Shown: in pieces, positions 5,535 to 11,609 of the stretch
Numbering within the stretch: the first letter of the stretch is position 1
Layout: each line of letters opens with the position of its first letter
DNA from: Pseudomonadota bacterium
GTDB taxonomy: Bacteria > Pseudomonadota > Gammaproteobacteria > Burkholderiales > Sulfuriferulaceae
Assembly: GCA_021790625.1 (NCBI GenBank)
Contig: JAJYGL010000283.1
Coordinates: 1 to 12,324, forward strand
DNA: 12,324 bases
Direction of reading: 5' to 3'
Notes under the pieces: model-generated
The model's database searches: none
The model's input: only the letters and a program-made list of their open reading frames with translations
Told to the model about the DNA's origin: nothing
Position numbers and translations under genes: made by a program

Positions 5535-5597
5535 CAAAATTAGGAATAGCAAAATATAATCACAAATTTAGGAAGATTGTCAAGAACAAAATTAGGA
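5535..5597. promoter_or_regulatory. Three operator-like repeats (CAAAATTAGGA) in the divergent control region
   Basis: CAAAATTAGGA occurs at 5535-5545 and 5587-5597, and CAAATTTAGGA at 5563-5573, all in one orientation with start-to-start spacings of 28 and 24 bases. The middle copy lies between the -35 and -10 of the leftward promoter and the last lies between those of the rightward promoter. This is the arrangement expected of sites for a phage repressor, most likely the divergent regulator. Confidence 0.65.
5553..5583 (-). promoter_or_regulatory. Leftward early promoter
   Basis: On the minus strand a perfect TTGACA (5578-5583) is followed, after 19 bases, by TATATT (5553-5558); TTATAT with an 18-base gap is an alternative -10. 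It points into the ssDNA-binding/replication operon. The -35 shares bases with that of the rightward promoter. Confidence 0.6.
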
Positions 5598-5604
5598 CTA
5601 AAAT
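5577..5604 (+). promoter_or_regulatory. Rightward promoter of the phage regulator
   Basis: TTGTCA (5577-5582), 16 bases, then TAAAAT (5599-5604), 37 bases before the regulator ATG. Its -35 overlaps the leftward -35 on the other strand, so the two promoters should compete. A small inverted repeat GGTC/GACC (5615-5625) lies in the leader. Confidence 0.55.
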
Positions 5605-5641
5605 ACGAACTATCGGTCACCGACCAAAAAGGCAAATCAAC

Positions 5642-6007
5642 ATGAACGCAAAAGAATTACTGCTTGAATGCAAAGTTCGACTCAAAATCGAATCAGACTA
5701 TGGACTAGCCAAAAAGCTGGAAATACCAACCCAAAGATTAAGCGAATACATGAAAGGCAAAGTTAACCTGAACAGCTACGAATTAACGCGAATCGCGCTA
5801 GTACTGGGGCGCGACCCGATTGGCTTGATTGCCGCCTACGAAGCGGAGCACGAAAAAAACCCGGTCAAAGCGGCATTTTGGCAATCTTTTCTTCAGCGTG
5901 CCATCAAAGCCACAAAGACGGGCACGCTGGGGCTAATTTGTGGATTTATCTTACTGACAGGGTTCAACGTTTCAAACGGCCATAGCGGCCGTTTTAAGCC
6001 ATCCTGA
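5642..6007 (+). CDS. Phage regulator: helix-turn-helix protein with C-terminal membrane segment
   Basis: A 121-residue protein. Residues about 17-66 read as a Cro/CI-type helix-turn-helix (DYGLAKKLEIPTQRLSEYMK, then LTRIALVLGRDPIGLIAAYE), resembling DUF3693-type proteins of filamentous phages. Residues 94-110 (GTLGLICGFILLTGFNV) form a membrane span, so the protein may be tethered to the inner membrane. It is the only rightward prophage gene, transcribed divergently from the early operon, and is the natural candidate to bind the three repeats and control both promoters. Its stop codon directly abuts dif. A hairpin (AAACGGCC/GGCCGTTT, 5974-5994) plus TTTT lies within its last codons. Repressor versus other regulator cannot be decided from sequence. 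Confidence 0.75.
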   Translation: MNAKELLLECKVRLKIESDYGLAKKLEIPTQRLSEYMKGKVNLNSYELTRIALVLGRDPIGLIAAYEAEHEKNPVKAAFWQSFLQRAIKATKTGTLGLICGFILLTGFNVSNGHSGRFKPS

Positions 6008-6035
6008 ACTTCGTAAAATGTATATTATGTTAAAT
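6008..6035 (+). other. dif: Reconstituted dif site (attR)
   Basis: The site has XerC arm ACTTCGTAAAA, centre TGTATA and XerD arm TTATGTTAAAT. Centre and XerD arm equal those I know for Escherichia coli dif, and the XerC arm differs only in its outer bases. The XerC arm here would come from the phage and the XerD arm from the chromosome, so the host keeps a working dif beside the prophage. It starts directly after the stop codon of the phage regulator gene. Confidence 0.9.
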
Positions 6036-6334
6036 AATATCTGGTAATATGACCCGGTACCTCATGTACCTCATGTACCCCATGTACCCCATCAAAATAT
6101 CAAATGGAACTGTCGCGAATAAAGAAAGTCAGACCGTCTGAAGCTGTTTGAAACTGGCGGCAAACCGGTTGGCTTGGTTTGCAATGCAGCGAATGGTCAT
6201 TTCATTTCACAATCTTCCGGGCTTATCAAATTTCTGCAATAAAACTATGTGACTATGTCACTATGATTGCTCTTGTTTTTAACCTATGCCGTACCCATAT
6301 CGGTAGTCCGGTAGATTATTTTGACGAGGTGTTT
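6036..6334. other. Host intergenic region between dif and the TPR gene
   Basis: It begins with four 9 bp tandem units at 6057-6092, described separately. A 7 bp hairpin GCAAACC/GGTTTGC lies at 6160-6182 without a T-run. A perfect dyad GTGAC-TAT-GTCAC lies at 6249-6261, 73 bases before the TPR gene start, and may be an operator. No gene and no convincing sigma-70 promoter are seen. Confidence 0.5.
6057..6092. repeat. Four tandem 9 bp repeats beside dif
   Basis: Two units of GTACCTCAT are followed by two units of GTACCCCAT, 36 bp in all, starting 21 bases after the dif site. The two-plus-two pattern suggests duplication of a point-mutated unit. Function is unknown. Confidence 0.9.
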
Positions 6335-7174
6335 ATGTTGCGAAACTGGATGACAGGTGTACTAGGTGCTGGTTTGCTGCTCGCAGTCAGTCTGCCTGCA
6401 CTGGCTGATGCTCCAACAGTTCATGAAGTGTACGCAGTGGCAAATGCCGGTCATTTTGCGCAGGCGGAACAAATGATGCAGACGGTACTGCAACAGCATC
6501 CCGACAGTGCAAAAGCACATTATATCGACGCAGAGATATTATCCCGTGACGGCAAACTGAATCTTGCCCGCAGTGAACTGGCGCGTGCGGAGCAACTCGA
6601 TCCGGCTCTGTCTTTTGCCAAACCTGCTGCCGTGCATGCTCTGGAAGCCAGTCTTGCGGCGTCAGATGCGACAAGCTCCGGTGTGAGCACATCACATCGG
6701 ACCGGGTTTCCCTGGGGACTGATGCTGATGGGAATCGCGGGCATTTTTCTTGTGTTTGCAGTTATTCGTTTGTTTTCTGCCCGTAATACCAACGTCATTC
6801 AGGGCAATCCATACCAACCTAACGGCATGATGAATAACCCTTATGGTACTGGCCCGACCTCCCCCATGGGAGGAGGGGCAATGGGTGGCGGCATGGGTGG
6901 TGGAATGATGGGAGGCGGTGCGGGATCGGGAATCATGTCCGGGCTTGTCACAGGTGCCGCCGTGGGCGCAGGCATGGTGGCAGGCGAAGAACTGGCGCAC
7001 CATTTTCTGGATGGCGATCACAATGCCGTGCCAGCGGGCAATGATGACAACTGGGGTTCTTCCGTGAACAATGACATGGGCGGCAGTGATTTCGGTGTGA
7101 ATGATGCCGGTTCGTGGGACGATGGCAGCAGCGCCGGCGGTAGTGATTTCGGAGGTGGCGACGACTGGTCATGA
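6335..7174 (+). CDS. Exported TPR protein with membrane anchor and Gly/Met-rich tail
   Basis: A 279-residue protein. The ATG at 6335 is chosen because it has GAGGT five bases ahead and begins a clean signal peptide (MLRNWMTGVLGAGLLLAVSL, cleavage near PALADA); an upstream in-frame ATG at 6179 lacks both. Residues about 27-95 form tetratricopeptide-type helices (AEQMMQTVLQQHPDSAKAHY, ARSELARAEQLDPAL). A membrane span lies at about 127-147 (WGLMLMGIAGIFLVFAVIRL). A low-complexity Gly/Met stretch follows (about 178-205) and then an Asp/Gly/Ser-rich acidic tail ending GGDDWS. The TPR part would sit in the periplasm and the tail on the other side, if the signal peptide is cleaved. Function is unknown; such proteins are found in several betaproteobacteria. 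Confidence 0.82.
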   Translation: MLRNWMTGVLGAGLLLAVSLPALADAPTVHEVYAVANAGHFAQAEQMMQTVLQQHPDSAKAHYIDAEILSRDGKLNLARSELARAEQLDPALSFAKPAAVHALEASLAASDATSSGVSTSHRTGFPWGLMLMGIAGIFLVFAVIRLFSARNTNVIQGNPYQPNGMMNNPYGTGPTSPMGGGAMGGGMGGGMMGGGAGSGIMSGLVTGAAVGAGMVAGEELAHHFLDGDHNAVPAGNDDNWGSSVNNDMGGSDFGVNDAGSWDDGSSAGGSDFGGGDDWS

Positions 7175-7214
7175 TTCTTGGTGCGAAGGTACGATGGTTG
7201 CCTGAGGCTGCTTG

Positions 7215-8696
7215 ATGCAAAACGCCCCTGCCCTGCCTGATCTGGAGTGCGCTCCGGCGTGGTTGCTCCGTGCGCTCGATCAGGTGCGGGATGAGGTGTA
7301 TTGTGTTGATGTGGACAATTCGTCTTTGCTGTATGCCAACTATCCGGCGCTACAAAATTTGCAATACCCGCTGTTTCGGTTGCGCTCTCTGAAGTTTAAA
7401 GATATTTTTCCGGAATATACACCGGATTTTTTTGGTCGATTTTTTGCTGATTCGGCGAACACACCCAACGTTTGCGAGGCGTTCGAAATCCGCTTGTTGC
7501 GCCGGAATGGGACGCGCTATACCGCATTGTTTTACATACTTGTTTCCTTGTTTGACCAGCGTCCCTGTTATTTGCTGATCGGGTACGATGCCAGTATGGC
7601 CAAGGCTGCCGCGCGAGCCATGGAGCTGAGCGAATCACGTTACCGCGCCATTATTTCAAATATTCCCGGACTGATTTTTCAGTGTTCGCGTGTCGCGGAA
7701 CACAAGCTGAACTTCCAGTATCTGAACGAACATTGTGAAGATTTGCTGGGCGTTTCTTCCGCGAAGTTATATGACTGTCCTGATCTGTTTACAGAAATGA
7801 TGCTGCTCAAGGATAGCGAAAAATTCTGGCACACACTCGATGAATCCGGCAAGCAACTCTCTATGTTAAACTGGCAGGGACAAATCCACATCGCCAAATG
7901 GCAAGACACCAAATGGATCAGTATCCGGGCGACGCCGCAGCGCTTGCTCAATGGCAGAATCTTATGGGATGGTGTCATCACCAACATTACCGACACCAAG
8001 TTAAAAGAAATTGAACTGACCCGTTCGCGCGCGCAACTCGCTGAGCTGTCCGCGCATATTCAACGGGTGAAAGAAGAAGAACGCACCCGGATTGCTCGTG
8101 AAATTCATGATGATCTGGGCGGGAATCTGACTGCCGCGAAAATGGCGCTGGGATTACTGAAACGCCGTTTTGACGACACGAACGCTGTCGTACGTGAGAA
8201 AATTGACTACGCTACTCACCTTCTGGATCGCACCATCGATTCCATTCACCGGATTGCCGCAGACTTGCGCCCTAGCGTGCTGGATTTCGGGCTGATTGCC
8301 GCCATCGAATGGCAGGCAGCCGAGTTTGAACGTCTGTCGGGCATTGCCTGCCATTTTCACAGAAGCCTGGAAGAAATTGCGCTGGATGATACGACATCTG
8401 CCGCTATTTTTCGTATTTTTCAGGAAGCGCTGACCAATGTCAGCAAACATGCACAAGCCAGTGAAGTACGCGCCAATCTGTCTGTCAATCACCAATCGCT
8501 TTATTTGCACATTGCCGATAATGGACAAGGAATGAAAAAATCTGAACAAAACAAGTCTGATTCCTTTGGCATACGTGGTATGACGGAGCGAGTGGCTTCC
8601 CTGCACGGCGATTTACGCATAGAATCCGAAATGGGAAAGGGAACGCATCTTTTTATTCAAATACCGTTGGAACAGAAAGCTGGAACAGAAAAATGA
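7215..8696 (+). CDS. Cytoplasmic PAS-PAS sensor histidine kinase (NarL/DesK-type)
   Basis: A 493-residue kinase from the ATG at 7215 (GAGG seven bases ahead; a TTG one codon earlier is possible). Two PAS-like sensor domains occupy about 10-130 and 140-265 (the second from ESRYRAIISNIPGLIF). The HisKA_3 dimerisation domain carries the phospho-acceptor in EIHDDLGGNL, His298. The ATPase domain has the N box around N408 (EALTNVSKHA), DNGQG at 435-439 and GIRGM at 452-456. No membrane span or signal peptide is present, so it senses an internal signal such as redox state or a small ligand, which the PAS sequence does not reveal. It overlaps the response regulator gene by ATGA and is surely its partner. 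Confidence 0.93.
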   Translation: MQNAPALPDLECAPAWLLRALDQVRDEVYCVDVDNSSLLYANYPALQNLQYPLFRLRSLKFKDIFPEYTPDFFGRFFADSANTPNVCEAFEIRLLRRNGTRYTALFYILVSLFDQRPCYLLIGYDASMAKAAARAMELSESRYRAIISNIPGLIFQCSRVAEHKLNFQYLNEHCEDLLGVSSAKLYDCPDLFTEMMLLKDSEKFWHTLDESGKQLSMLNWQGQIHIAKWQDTKWISIRATPQRLLNGRILWDGVITNITDTKLKEIELTRSRAQLAELSAHIQRVKEEERTRIAREIHDDLGGNLTAAKMALGLLKRRFDDTNAVVREKIDYATHLLDRTIDSIHRIAADLRPSVLDFGLIAAIEWQAAEFERLSGIACHFHRSLEEIALDDTTSAAIFRIFQEALTNVSKHAQASEVRANLSVNHQSLYLHIADNGQGMKKSEQNKSDSFGIRGMTERVASLHGDLRIESEMGKGTHLFIQIPLEQKAGTEK

Positions 8697-9334
8697 ATAA
8701 AACAATTCGAGTATTCGTCATCGATGACCACGCTATCGTACGCGAAGGCGTCAAGCAAATATTGGCCGAAACGGCAGACATGATTTGCACCGGGGATGCT
8801 GACAACGGGCATGAAGCCATCCGTCTTGCTCGCAAGGGCGAATTCGATATTTTGTTGTTGGATTTATCCATGCCCGAACGCGGAGGCATAGAAATCCTGA
8901 AACAGATTCGCAAAGAAGCACCAGAAATCAAAGTGTTGGTGCTTTCCATGCACAAGGAAGATCAATATGCTGTGCGAACGCTGAAAGCGGGTGCTTCCGG
9001 TTATCTGAACAAACAAAGCGCGCCGGACGAGTTGGTGGTCGCCATTCGGGAAGTTTTGGCCGGACGCAAGTACATCAGCAAAGAACTTGCACAAGCGTTG
9101 GCTGAGCAAATCACCGGCGATCATCAGGCCGCACCCCACGAAATTCTTTCCGACCGTGAATACCAAACCCTGACCATGATTGCTTCTGGAAAGTGCGTCA
9201 GTGATATCGGTAAAGAATTAAATCTTTCAGTAAAAACCATCAGTATGTATCGCTCCCGATTGCTTCAAAAAATGAAGCTGAAAAATAACGCCGAACTCAT
9301 GTACTACGCGATGAAAAACAAGCTGGTTTCCTAA
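8693..9334 (+). CDS. NarL/FixJ-family response regulator
   Basis: A 213-residue two-domain regulator. The receiver domain (about 5-120) has the acidic pair D11/D12, phospho-acceptor D57 in LLLDLSMP, Ser85 and Lys107 (YLNK, where YLTK is more common). The LuxR-type DNA-binding domain is at about 147-205 (LSDREYQTLTMIASGKCVSD, then LSVKTISMYRSRLLQKM). Its start overlaps the kinase stop, so the pair is co-translated. All residues needed for phosphorylation are present. Target genes are unknown; nothing in the window marks a binding site. Confidence 0.94.
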   Translation: MNKTIRVFVIDDHAIVREGVKQILAETADMICTGDADNGHEAIRLARKGEFDILLLDLSMPERGGIEILKQIRKEAPEIKVLVLSMHKEDQYAVRTLKAGASGYLNKQSAPDELVVAIREVLAGRKYISKELAQALAEQITGDHQAAPHEILSDREYQTLTMIASGKCVSDIGKELNLSVKTISMYRSRLLQKMKLKNNAELMYYAMKNKLVS

Positions 9335-9360
9335 CCCGGACTATGCAATCCTTGTTTTTT
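9314..9360 (+). terminator. Possible terminator of the two-component operon
   Basis: AAAAACAAG (9314-9322) can pair with CTTGTTTTT (9351-9359), with a small inner GGTT/AACC stem, and ends in TTTTTT. The stem is AT-rich and begins inside the regulator's last codons, so it is only a moderate candidate. Confidence 0.4.
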
Positions 9361-9697
9361 ATTTTGACATTTCATGCTAGCAATTAGGTCACCGGCCTTT
9401 AGGCCGGTGGATGTTTGGTCAGGGAGGGGTGTGCATCCCCTCCCTGACTGCGCCTTTAAAACCTCGCCGTTCAGGGCGAGGTTCGGCGCTCCTTCCGGCC
9501 TGAAGGCCGGGGTTTTAAACCAACAAGGAAATAGGATAAATTCAGAAAAAACAAACCAGAAATCCGGGCTGTTTTTTTGTTTCTCTAAAGTAATCACTTT
9601 TGCTGCCGTTATTCCGCCCTTTGCCTTTTCTTTTGTCCGCTATCATGACAAGTAACAACATCAGTTTTGTTCTGATAGCACGGAAGCGAGCGCAATC
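9335..9697. other. Intergenic region: hairpin cluster and diguanylate cyclase leader
   Basis: The first half holds the four-hairpin element at 9390-9519. The second half, up to the cyclase start, has an inverted repeat GCTATCA (9639-9645) / TGATAGC (9673-9679), 18 bases before the ATG. Frames of 88-93 codons cross this region on both strands, but they are made of the palindromes and I do not accept them as genes. Confidence 0.6.
9390..9519. repeat. Cluster of four perfect hairpins, probable IS200/IS605-type remnant or related palindromic element
   Basis: Four perfect inverted repeats lie in 130 bases: CACCGGCC-TTTA-GGCCGGTG (9390-9409); a 12 bp stem GTCAGGGAGGGG/CCCCTCCCTGAC (9418-9448); AACCTCGCC/GGCGAGGTT (9460-9483); and CCGGCC-TGAA-GGCCGG (9495-9510). 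The last two sit inside a further inverted repeat TTTAAAACC (9455-9463) / GGTTTTAAA (9511-9519). Hairpin-dense ends with short CTTTAGG- or CTTCAGG-like loops are typical of IS200/IS605 elements and the non-autonomous elements or guide-RNA ends derived from them. No transposase gene is present, so this is inferred as a remnant. Confidence 0.6.
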
Positions 9698-11251
9698 ATG
9701 AAAGACCAGTCAACCCAAACACCCGCAGAAATTGCCAAAGAGGCTTTTCGCCGCCTTGCCGTTCAACGCATTACGCCAACGCCCGAAGCCTATCGCGCCA
9801 TTTACAATGAAATCGCCGGTGTTTCATCCACGGCCGCTGCGGAAAGTGTGCTGGAAAATTTTGCCGCCCAACTAAGTCAGACAACGGGAGAGCTTTCCTT
9901 GCTGGGCAAACGCTTGCTACGTGAAGCAAAAGAAAGCAACTGGCAAGAGTATGAAACCAGCTTGCTGAGTGTCCTGGATACATTGAAACAGCCGCAACAA
10001 AAACAACCAACCGCTGCAATCGTCGTAGAAAAAACCAGCTCGCATCATGCGCAGATGAAACAATTGCGGGATTTGCTGCATCGCACATTGACCTTCGCGG
10101 TTGCCACCCTGCTGGCCAATGTACCAGAACTGGCGGCTGAGGCTGCTGCGTTGGGTGAAGCCATTCGCGCTGCCGAAAACGAAAATGAACTGGCAGAATT
10201 AGGTAACCGATTGAAACAGATGTGTTTCCGGATTGAGCTCAAAAGCAGCGATATCAATGAACAACAAGAAATGCTGTTACGTCTGTTCCGCCTGCTGTTG
10301 GATAACGTGGCATTTCTGCTGGATGATGACAGTTGGCTGCGCGGACAGATCAATGTCGTCAAGAATTTGATTGAAGGCCCCATCAATCATCGCGCGCTGG
10401 AAGATGCCTCACAAAGTCTGAAAGAAGTCATCTACAAACAGGGCACCCTGAAGGACAGTTTGTCAGAAGCCAAGCTGACTGTCAAAAACATGATTGCCAT
10501 CTTCATCGACCGCTTGGGTGGCATGGCTGCCAGTACCGGCGATTATCACGGCAAAATGGATATGTATTCACAAAAAATTGCGCAAGCACAACATATCAGC
10601 GAACTGAACACGATTTTAAACGACGTCATGCGCGATACGCGACACATGCAGGAAGAAGCGCTGCAATCACGCGATCAAATGTTGAGCGCACACACAGAGG
10701 CTGAAAATGCCGAAGCTCGTATCCGCGCCCTGGAATCCGAATTGGCGGAGTTGAGCGCCATGGCCAGTCACGATCAGCTCACCAATAGCCTGAATCGGCG
10801 TGGCCTGGACGATGCCATCGAACGCGAGCAGGCTCGTGCAGACCGCCAGGGTACCGCATTGAGTGTTGCACTGCTCGATCTGGACGATTTCAAAAAATTG
10901 AACGATGAACATGGGCATAATGCCGGTGATGAAGCGTTGATTCATGTGGTGCGCATCATCCGTGACACATTGCGCGCAATGGATGTCGTGGGCAGATTCG
11001 GTGGCGAAGAATTTGTGGTGGTGCTGCCCGACACCCCCGGTGAAGAAGCCACCATGGTCATCACCCGCCTGCAAAAAGAATTGACCAAACGTATTTTTAT
11101 GTATAACAACCAGAAACTGTTTTTGACTTTCAGCGCAGGGGTTGCGGTGCGGCATGCAGGAGAAGACGTGCGCGAAACCTTGAGACGGGCGGATACGGCC
11201 ATGTATCAAGCCAAAAAAGCCGGGAAAAATCGCGTTGTCACCGCAAGCTGA
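9698..11251 (+). CDS. Diguanylate cyclase (GGDEF domain) with N-terminal helical region
   Basis: A 517-residue enzyme that makes cyclic di-GMP from two GTP. The C-terminal GGDEF domain (about 358-517, from SHDQLTNSLNRRGL) has the active-site motif GGEEF at 435-439 and a metal-binding DLDDFKKLND segment. The inhibitory I-site RAMD lies at 426-429, exactly five residues before GGEEF, so feedback inhibition is likely kept. The first 330 residues are mostly helical, start with PTPEAYRAIYNEIAG, and are joined by a coiled coil (about 310-355). No membrane span is seen, so it is cytoplasmic. It stands alone between the hairpin element and flagellin; the neighbourhood suggests, but does not prove, a role in the switch between motility and attachment. 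Confidence 0.92.
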   Translation: MKDQSTQTPAEIAKEAFRRLAVQRITPTPEAYRAIYNEIAGVSSTAAAESVLENFAAQLSQTTGELSLLGKRLLREAKESNWQEYETSLLSVLDTLKQPQQKQPTAAIVVEKTSSHHAQMKQLRDLLHRTLTFAVATLLANVPELAAEAAALGEAIRAAENENELAELGNRLKQMCFRIELKSSDINEQQEMLLRLFRLLLDNVAFLLDDDSWLRGQINVVKNLIEGPINHRALEDASQSLKEVIYKQGTLKDSLSEAKLTVKNMIAIFIDRLGGMAASTGDYHGKMDMYSQKIAQAQHISELNTILNDVMRDTRHMQEEALQSRDQMLSAHTEAENAEARIRALESELAELSAMASHDQLTNSLNRRGLDDAIEREQARADRQGTALSVALLDLDDFKKLNDEHGHNAGDEALIHVVRIIRDTLRAMDVVGRFGGEEFVVVLPDTPGEEATMVITRLQKELTKRIFMYNNQKLFLTFSAGVAVRHAGEDVRETLRRADTAMYQAKKAGKNRVVTAS

Positions 11252-11609
11252 TTCAAATTGCTTTGATTGAGATCGCTTTCAGCTTACCCGGTTGCATCGT
11301 GAACGTGCAATCAAACCAGGTGTCCTGTTGTTTGTTGCCTTACAACCAGCATGTCTCACATGCACCTTCGGTATGCATTGTCACCACCCCCGAATTAAAG
11401 TCACGGGAAAATCTGCCGTTAACAGTGATAAGCAGTAATGTTTTTTCTTACAATATAACCAGAAATATTTGATTTGAAAGGCTAAATTTTTTCTTGAGGT
11501 GACCGATAAAGTTTACAACGGGGAAGCAGGAGCTTCGCTGGAAATTGCCAGGAGTCGCGCCATAAAGTCGCAAACGGCATAATCGGTTCCACATTCAAGG
11601 AGAAGCATC
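11252..11609. other. Intergenic region between diguanylate cyclase and flagellin
   Basis: It contains AAGCTGA (11245-11251) / TCAGCTT (11279-11285), which could fold around the cyclase stop codon, but no T-run follows. A perfect dyad GCATGT-CTC-ACATGC lies at 11349-11363. The sigma-28 promoter is at 11483-11509, then a leader of about 95 bases. A 69-codon rightward frame from 11263 has no ribosome-binding site or recognisable features and is not accepted. Confidence 0.55.
11483..11509 (+). promoter_or_regulatory. Sigma-28 (FliA) promoter of flagellin
   Basis: TAAATTTT (11483-11490), 11 bases, ACCGATAA (11502-11509). This matches the flagellar sigma-28 consensus TAAAGTTT-N11-GCCGATAA with one mismatch in each half and exact spacing, about 100 bases before the flagellin ATG. 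Confidence 0.85.

Larger units (their letters stand above)
112..6023. mobile_element. Filamentous phage (inovirus) prophage integrated at dif
   Basis: The element is bounded by a 16 bp direct repeat, ACTTCGTAAAATGTAT, at 112-127 and 6008-6023, which gives a circular genome of about 5,896 bp. Inside are the expected inovirus modules in order on the minus strand: ssDNA-binding protein, replication initiator, major coat, small membrane protein, pIII-like adhesin, pVI-like protein, Zot/pI ATPase, and then a non-coding origin-like region. One divergent regulator lies at the right end. No integrase or transposase is encoded, which fits use of host XerC/XerD. No pIV secretin is present, so export probably depends on a host secretin. 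All recognisable genes look intact. Confidence 0.93.

Noticed and set aside
6131..6142. AGACCGTCTGAA, similar to a Neisseria DNA uptake sequence
   Set aside because: One mismatch to the AG-type uptake sequence, a single copy and no inverted partner in 12 kb; expected density in a DUS-bearing genome is higher.
6179..6334. Longer N-terminus for the TPR protein
   Set aside because: The extra 52 residues lack a ribosome-binding site and would bury the signal peptide; ATG 6335 has both.
9331..9655. Frames of 88 and 93 codons across the hairpin cluster
   Set aside because: They consist of translated palindromes, lack ribosome-binding sites and read similarly on both strands.
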